From Clostridia bacterium (lineage in GTDB: Bacteria; Bacillota; Clostridia; Christensenellales; UBA1242): 8,077 nucleotides of DNA. The notes under the pieces are model-generated. The model saw only the letters and a program-made list of their open reading frames with translations, did no database searches and had not been told where the DNA came from. A program made the translations under genes and the position numbers. Every line of letters begins with the position of its first letter. Position 1 is the stretch's first letter. This document shows, in pieces, positions 5,070 through 8,077 of this stretch. The stretch lies in NCBI GenBank assembly GCA_028694075.1, contig JAQUUD010000050.1, positions 1 through 8,077 on the forward strand. Direction: 5' to 3'.

Positions 5070-5927
5070 ATGGAAAATAGCAGTATTACTATAATAATTT
5101 CGGTCTTTGGATTAATATGTTCTGTAATTGCATTAGTTATATCTTATAGGAATAATAAATTTAATCAAAAAATTGAATTAGAGAGAAGAAAAGAAGAGAA
5201 AGAAAAGAAATATAAAGAATTAATCAAAAATAGACCTCAATTTAAAATAATCAACTATATTGAAAATTTTAATAAACCTGGTTATAAAAAAGATGAAACA
5301 TATGATTTTGATGTCTTATTTTTGCCTTATAAATCATTAAATTGTGATATGACGAATTATTCAGAACTTTATAAGAAAAATGGAGTAGAAGAATTTAATT
5401 TCAATAAAGTTGGTAGAAGAAAAACACCCAAAAAGCCCATTTGTATTTACGAAGATATTTATGATAAAAAAGATGAATGGGTAAACGTTACATTTGAATT
5501 AAAATATTTAGGAAATATTGGTTTACAATTTTATTATTTATTAAATGGAATGGAAAAAATGGGAAGTTTAATAAATATAAAAACAGATGAATGGTATAAA
5601 ACATTAATGGCATGTAAAACTTGTGAACACATTGTCATACCAGAAATCAATAATGTCAATAAAGGTGATAAAATTAAAATAAGAATTAATTACCATAAAA
5701 ATTATATTGCAGCAAAAAATATTAGCACTTCTTATCTTTTAAATATGGAAACAGAAGATGGAGAGTTTTGGCAGCAAGGATTATTTTTAGGCAGTAGAGA
5801 ACAAAATCAATCACATACAATTTCTCCCAGAGAATTCACGGCATATTATCAAGGAGTATATTTGGATGCTGTTATGTTTGATCGCATATACTGGGATACT
5901 ATAAATAAAAAAAGAAGAGGGGAATAA
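5070..5927 (+). CDS. Membrane-anchored protein of unknown function, partner of Fic gene
   Basis: A 285-residue protein I do not recognise. Residues 6-26 form one strong N-terminal membrane helix (ITIIISVFGLICSVIALVI), followed by a highly charged helix rich in E, K and R (34-53) and NRPQFKI (54-60). The rest looks like a soluble beta-rich domain with many aromatic residues and a single CKTC pair. The layout (anchor, charged stalk, then a domain beginning RPxFKI) recurs in many uncharacterised bacterial proteins and places the C-terminal domain probably in the cytosol, given the basic residues after the helix. It has its own promoter and candidate operator, and its TAA stop directly abuts the fic ATG, so the two are made together. 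Possible roles are a membrane tether, sensor or antidote for the Fic protein; none can be shown from sequence. Confidence 0.75.
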   Translation: MENSSITIIISVFGLICSVIALVISYRNNKFNQKIELERRKEEKEKKYKELIKNRPQFKIINYIENFNKPGYKKDETYDFDVLFLPYKSLNCDMTNYSELYKKNGVEEFNFNKVGRRKTPKKPICIYEDIYDKKDEWVNVTFELKYLGNIGLQFYYLLNGMEKMGSLINIKTDEWYKTLMACKTCEHIVIPEINNVNKGDKIKIRINYHKNYIAAKNISTSYLLNMETEDGEFWQQGLFLGSREQNQSHTISPREFTAYYQGVYLDAVMFDRIYWDTINKKRRGE

Positions 5928-6818
5928 ATGAATTATCTATCAGTTGCAGAGATCGCAAAAAAATGGAAAATTAGTGATAGATCCATTAGAAATTATTGTG
6001 CTCTTGGAAAAATCAAGGGAGCATTTTTAACGGGCAAAACTTGGAATATTCCTGAGGGTAGCACAAAGCCAACAAGAGAAAAGAAAATTGAAAAAACAGA
6101 TAACGAACTTTTAAATGTTTTGAGAAATGAAAAAGAATCAAAACTTAAAGGTGGAATTTATCACAAAACACAAATTGAGTTAACATATAATTCAAATCAC
6201 ATTGAAGGAAGCAAGTTGACAGAAGATCAAACTCGCTATATATTTGAAACTAATACAATAGGGGTTAGCAATGAAAACATAAATGTTGATGATGTGATTG
6301 AAACCACAAATCATTTTAAATGTATAGATTTTGTAATCGACAAAGCGAAAGAATCGTTAACTGAAAAGATTATCAAAGAACTACACTTTATGTTAAAAGT
6401 TGGAACAAGTAATAGCCGAAAAGATTGGTTTAATGTTGGCGACTACAAAAAACTTCCAAACGAAGTTGGAGGCAAAGAAACTACACTTCCAGAAAATGTT
6501 GTCAAAGAAATAAAAAACTTGCTTGAAATCTACAATAAAAAAGAAAAGAAAATTCTTGAAGATATTTTAACGTTTCATCAAAAGTTTGAATCGATTCACC
6601 CTTTTCAAGATGGCAATGGCCGTATCGGCAGACTAATAATGTTCAAAGAATGTCTCGCAAATAATATTGTCCCATTTATAGTGAGTAATGACTTAAAACT
6701 CTACTACTATCGTGGTTTAAAAGAATACAATTACGAAAAAGGCTACTTAACCGACACAATACTCACCGCTCAGGATAGGTATAAAAAACACTTGGATTAT
6801 TTTAAAATCAATTATTAA
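5928..6818 (+). CDS. Fic family protein with N-terminal helix-turn-helix and inhibitory motif
   Basis: A 296-residue Fic-domain enzyme. Fic proteins usually transfer AMP from ATP to a hydroxyl side chain of a target protein. The catalytic loop HPFQDGNGRIGR (residues 224-235) matches the active consensus HPFx[D/E]GNGRxxR completely, with H224 as catalytic base. S89-N-H-I-E93-G94 matches the inhibitory helix motif [S/T]xxxE[G/N] placed before the Fic core (class II), so activity is probably held back until that helix moves. Residues 1-45 (YLSVAEIAKKWKISDRSIRNY and on) are a MerR/excisionase-like helix-turn-helix that could bind DNA. Translation starts at ATG 5928, straight after the upstream TAA, with AGAGGGG at 5916-5922 inside that gene. 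Fic genes occur in hsd loci of Campylobacter, matching the hsdM next door. Targets are unknown. Confidence 0.9.
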   Translation: MNYLSVAEIAKKWKISDRSIRNYCALGKIKGAFLTGKTWNIPEGSTKPTREKKIEKTDNELLNVLRNEKESKLKGGIYHKTQIELTYNSNHIEGSKLTEDQTRYIFETNTIGVSNENINVDDVIETTNHFKCIDFVIDKAKESLTEKIIKELHFMLKVGTSNSRKDWFNVGDYKKLPNEVGGKETTLPENVVKEIKNLLEIYNKKEKKILEDILTFHQKFESIHPFQDGNGRIGRLIMFKECLANNIVPFIVSNDLKLYYYRGLKEYNYEKGYLTDTILTAQDRYKKHLDYFKINY

Positions 6819-6868
6819 ATAAAAAATTCAGTGAAAAGCTATAAAATTAGCAAAGATTAGAATTTCTA

Positions 6869-6877
6869 TGCTATAAT
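6869..6877 (+). promoter_or_regulatory. Extended -10 promoter of hsdM
   Basis: TGCTATAAT is an extended -10 (TGn plus a perfect TATAAT at 6872-6877). A weak -35-like TTAGCA lies at 6847-6852 with a 19-base spacer, which an extended -10 can tolerate. Transcription would start near 6884, giving a leader of about 50 bases before ATG 6934. hsdM thus seems to be transcribed separately from fic. Confidence 0.55.
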
Positions 6878-6933
6878 AATTTTGCACTAAACTTCCGATA
6901 GTTTTTGACTATGTAGATATAAAGGAAACAATA

Positions 6934-8077
6934 ATGGCAAGAGAAAAGAAAGAAAAAGAAGCAAAACAAGAAAGTTTGGAGAATGTGCTTTGGGCATCTG
7001 CCAATAAACTTAGAGGTGGAGTCGCACCTTATGACTATATGAATGTAGTTCTTGGCCTTGTATTTTTAAAATATTTGTCAGATAGATTTGAAATTAGAAG
7101 AGATAAGCTTATTGCAGATGGTGAAGGGTTTGAAAAAGATAGAGATGCTTATGAGGAAGATTTAGTATTTTGGATACCTGAAAAAGCAAGATGGGAATAT
7201 ATAACTCAATTTACAAAATCGCCTGAAATAGGTAAGGTTCTTGATGATGCATTTGTTGAAATTGAAAAAGAAAACCCAACACTAAAAAATATTCTTCCAA
7301 AAACATATTCAAAACTTGAAATAGATAAATCACTTCTTGGCGAACTCGTAGATTTATTTACAAATAGACTTGATACAAAACATTACGAGGGAGATTTATT
7401 CGGAAGAGTTTATGAATACTTTCTTGGTGAATTCTTTAAAAGTTTAGGACAAAAAGGCGGAGAATTTTATACTCCTAGATGTATCGTTGAACTATTAGTT
7501 AATATGATAGAACCATTTAAAGGAAAGGTTTACGATCCTGCATGTGGTTCTGGTGGTATGTTTGTTCACTCTGCAAAATTTGTTAAAGAACATCAAGGCA
7601 ATATTGATGATATTGCAATTTACGGTCAAGAAAAAGAAGCCAACACTTGGCGTCTTGCAAAAATGAACTTAGCTATTCGTGGAATTGAAGCAAATTTGGG
7701 GACATCAAATGCCGATACTTTTCATGATGACAAACACCCAACACTTCGTGCAGACTTTATTCTTGCAAATCCGCCATTTAATATTAGTGATTATGGTCAA
7801 CCAAAATTACTTAGTGATCCTAGATGGATGTATGGCACTCCACCAAAAGGAAATGCAAATTATGCATGGATTCAACATATAATTTCTAAATTATCTCCAA
7901 ATGGAGTTGCGGGTTTTTTGCTTGCTAATGGTTCACTTTCAACATCTGGCAAAGAAGAATATGCAATAAGAAAAGGAATGCTTGAAGATGGGATTGTTGA
8001 TGCAATAGTTACACTTCCAACTCAATTGTTCTCAACGGTTGCAATTCCAGTTTGTGCCTGGTTTCTAAGAAAGAACA
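6934..8077 (+). CDS. hsdM: Type I restriction-modification methyltransferase subunit HsdM (3' end missing)
   Basis: HsdM, with HsdS, makes the N6-adenine methyltransferase of a type I system and joins HsdR for restriction. A total of 381 codons are present; the family is usually about 500 residues, so the C-terminal part lies outside. After a basic, charged start comes the helical HsdM N-terminal domain (LWASANKLRGGVAPYDYMN and onward to about residue 150). The SAM-binding motif DPACGSGGMF starts at residue 201 (base 7534), and the catalytic motif NPPF is at 279-282 (base 7768). GEFYTPR just before the fold and the later LPTQLFSTV stretch are also typical of HsdM. AAAGG at 6921-6925 lies 8 bases before the ATG. 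The frame is clean throughout. hsdS and hsdR should follow to the right; the RloC-like and Fic genes upstream fit a composite hsd locus. Confidence 0.96.
   Translation, partial: MAREKKEKEAKQESLENVLWASANKLRGGVAPYDYMNVVLGLVFLKYLSDRFEIRRDKLIADGEGFEKDRDAYEEDLVFWIPEKARWEYITQFTKSPEIGKVLDDAFVEIEKENPTLKNILPKTYSKLEIDKSLLGELVDLFTNRLDTKHYEGDLFGRVYEYFLGEFFKSLGQKGGEFYTPRCIVELLVNMIEPFKGKVYDPACGSGGMFVHSAKFVKEHQGNIDDIAIYGQEKEANTWRLAKMNLAIRGIEANLGTSNADTFHDDKHPTLRADFILANPPFNISDYGQPKLLSDPRWMYGTPPKGNANYAWIQHIISKLSPNGVAGFLLANGSLSTSGKEEYAIRKGMLEDGIVDAIVTLPTQLFSTVAIPVCAWFLRKN

Larger units (their letters stand above)
2417..8077. mobile_element. Putative integrated genomic (defence) island, left boundary at the tRNA-Thr remnant
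   Basis: The displaced tRNA 3' half lies with its own terminator on the left, so the left side (below 2417) is probably chromosome and the right side is element. This would place the intact tRNA-Thr gene at the far, higher-coordinate end, outside the window. The contents fit: an RloC-like nuclease ATPase, a Fic gene and a type I methyltransferase, with the A/T-rich ATPase and membrane-protein genes looking unlike the left operon. No integrase is visible in the window. The far end is unknown; the coordinate given is simply the window edge. Confidence 0.4.

Noticed and set aside
6838..6851. GCTA-N6-TAGC hairpin as the fic terminator
   Set aside because: A four-pair stem with no T run; no convincing terminator is seen between fic and hsdM.
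6905..6910. TTGACT as a -35 box for hsdM
   Set aside because: No -10 box lies 16-18 bases downstream; the extended -10 at 6869-6877 is better.
7679..7882. 67-codon + strand frame within hsdM
   Set aside because: Out of frame with the HsdM motif NPPF region; a shadow frame.
1..8077. CRISPR array, insertion sequence, rRNA or integrase gene
   Set aside because: No regularly spaced repeats, transposase or recombinase motifs, or rRNA sequence seen by eye on either strand.

Overview
The window looks like a low-GC Bacillota (clostridia-like) genome: A/T-rich coding sequence, strong AAGGAG-type ribosome binding sites, standard stop codons (TAA, TAG and TGA all end genes) and a CCA-encoding tRNA remnant. 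The taxonomic guess rests on style, not on a marker gene.

Region 1 (1-2087, + strand) is the end of a thiol-redox/permease operon. In order it holds the C-terminus of a DUF318/ArsP-type permease, a small cysteine-rich ferredoxin-like protein, a small redox-disulfide thioredoxin-fold protein with a changed active site, a membrane-anchored extracytoplasmic thioredoxin, and a CcdA-type transmembrane electron carrier. In an intact set, CcdA would pass electrons from the cytosol to the extracytoplasmic thioredoxin, and the small proteins would handle redox or metal chemistry linked to the permease. As read, the set is damaged. The anchored thioredoxin needs two single-base insertions to read through, and ccdA has an in-frame TAG just before its last membrane helix.

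Region 2 (2088-2665) has no recognisable gene. It holds an intrinsic terminator (2250-2285), a bidirectional terminator-like hairpin (2370-2412) and, on the - strand, the 3' half of a tRNA-Thr(GGU) cut off in its anticodon stem-loop (2417-2463). A tRNA 3' half next to unrelated DNA is the usual footprint of an element integrated in a tRNA gene. Everything to the right is therefore probably the inside of an integrated defence island.

Region 3 (2666-8077, + strand) is defence-like. It starts with a large AAA_13 ATPase resembling the anticodon nuclease RloC: complete ABC-ATPase motifs, a CPFC zinc hook in a coiled coil, and an R-x3-E...H candidate nuclease triad. This gene is broken by one -1 frameshift in an A run. 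Next come a terminator, then a consensus promoter carrying a 10-bp inverted repeat that drives a membrane-anchored protein of unknown function. That gene is joined TAA/ATG to a Fic protein with an N-terminal helix-turn-helix. Last is hsdM, the type I methyltransferase subunit, which runs off the window; hsdS and hsdR would be expected beyond it. RloC-like and Fic genes within hsd loci are a known arrangement (the rlo/mlo genes of Campylobacter), so the region reads as a type I restriction locus with a back-up translation-blocking nuclease and a Fic module.

Three separate -1 shifts in A or T runs in one window point either to homopolymer under-calling in the assembly or to real decay or phase switching. 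Reads would settle which.
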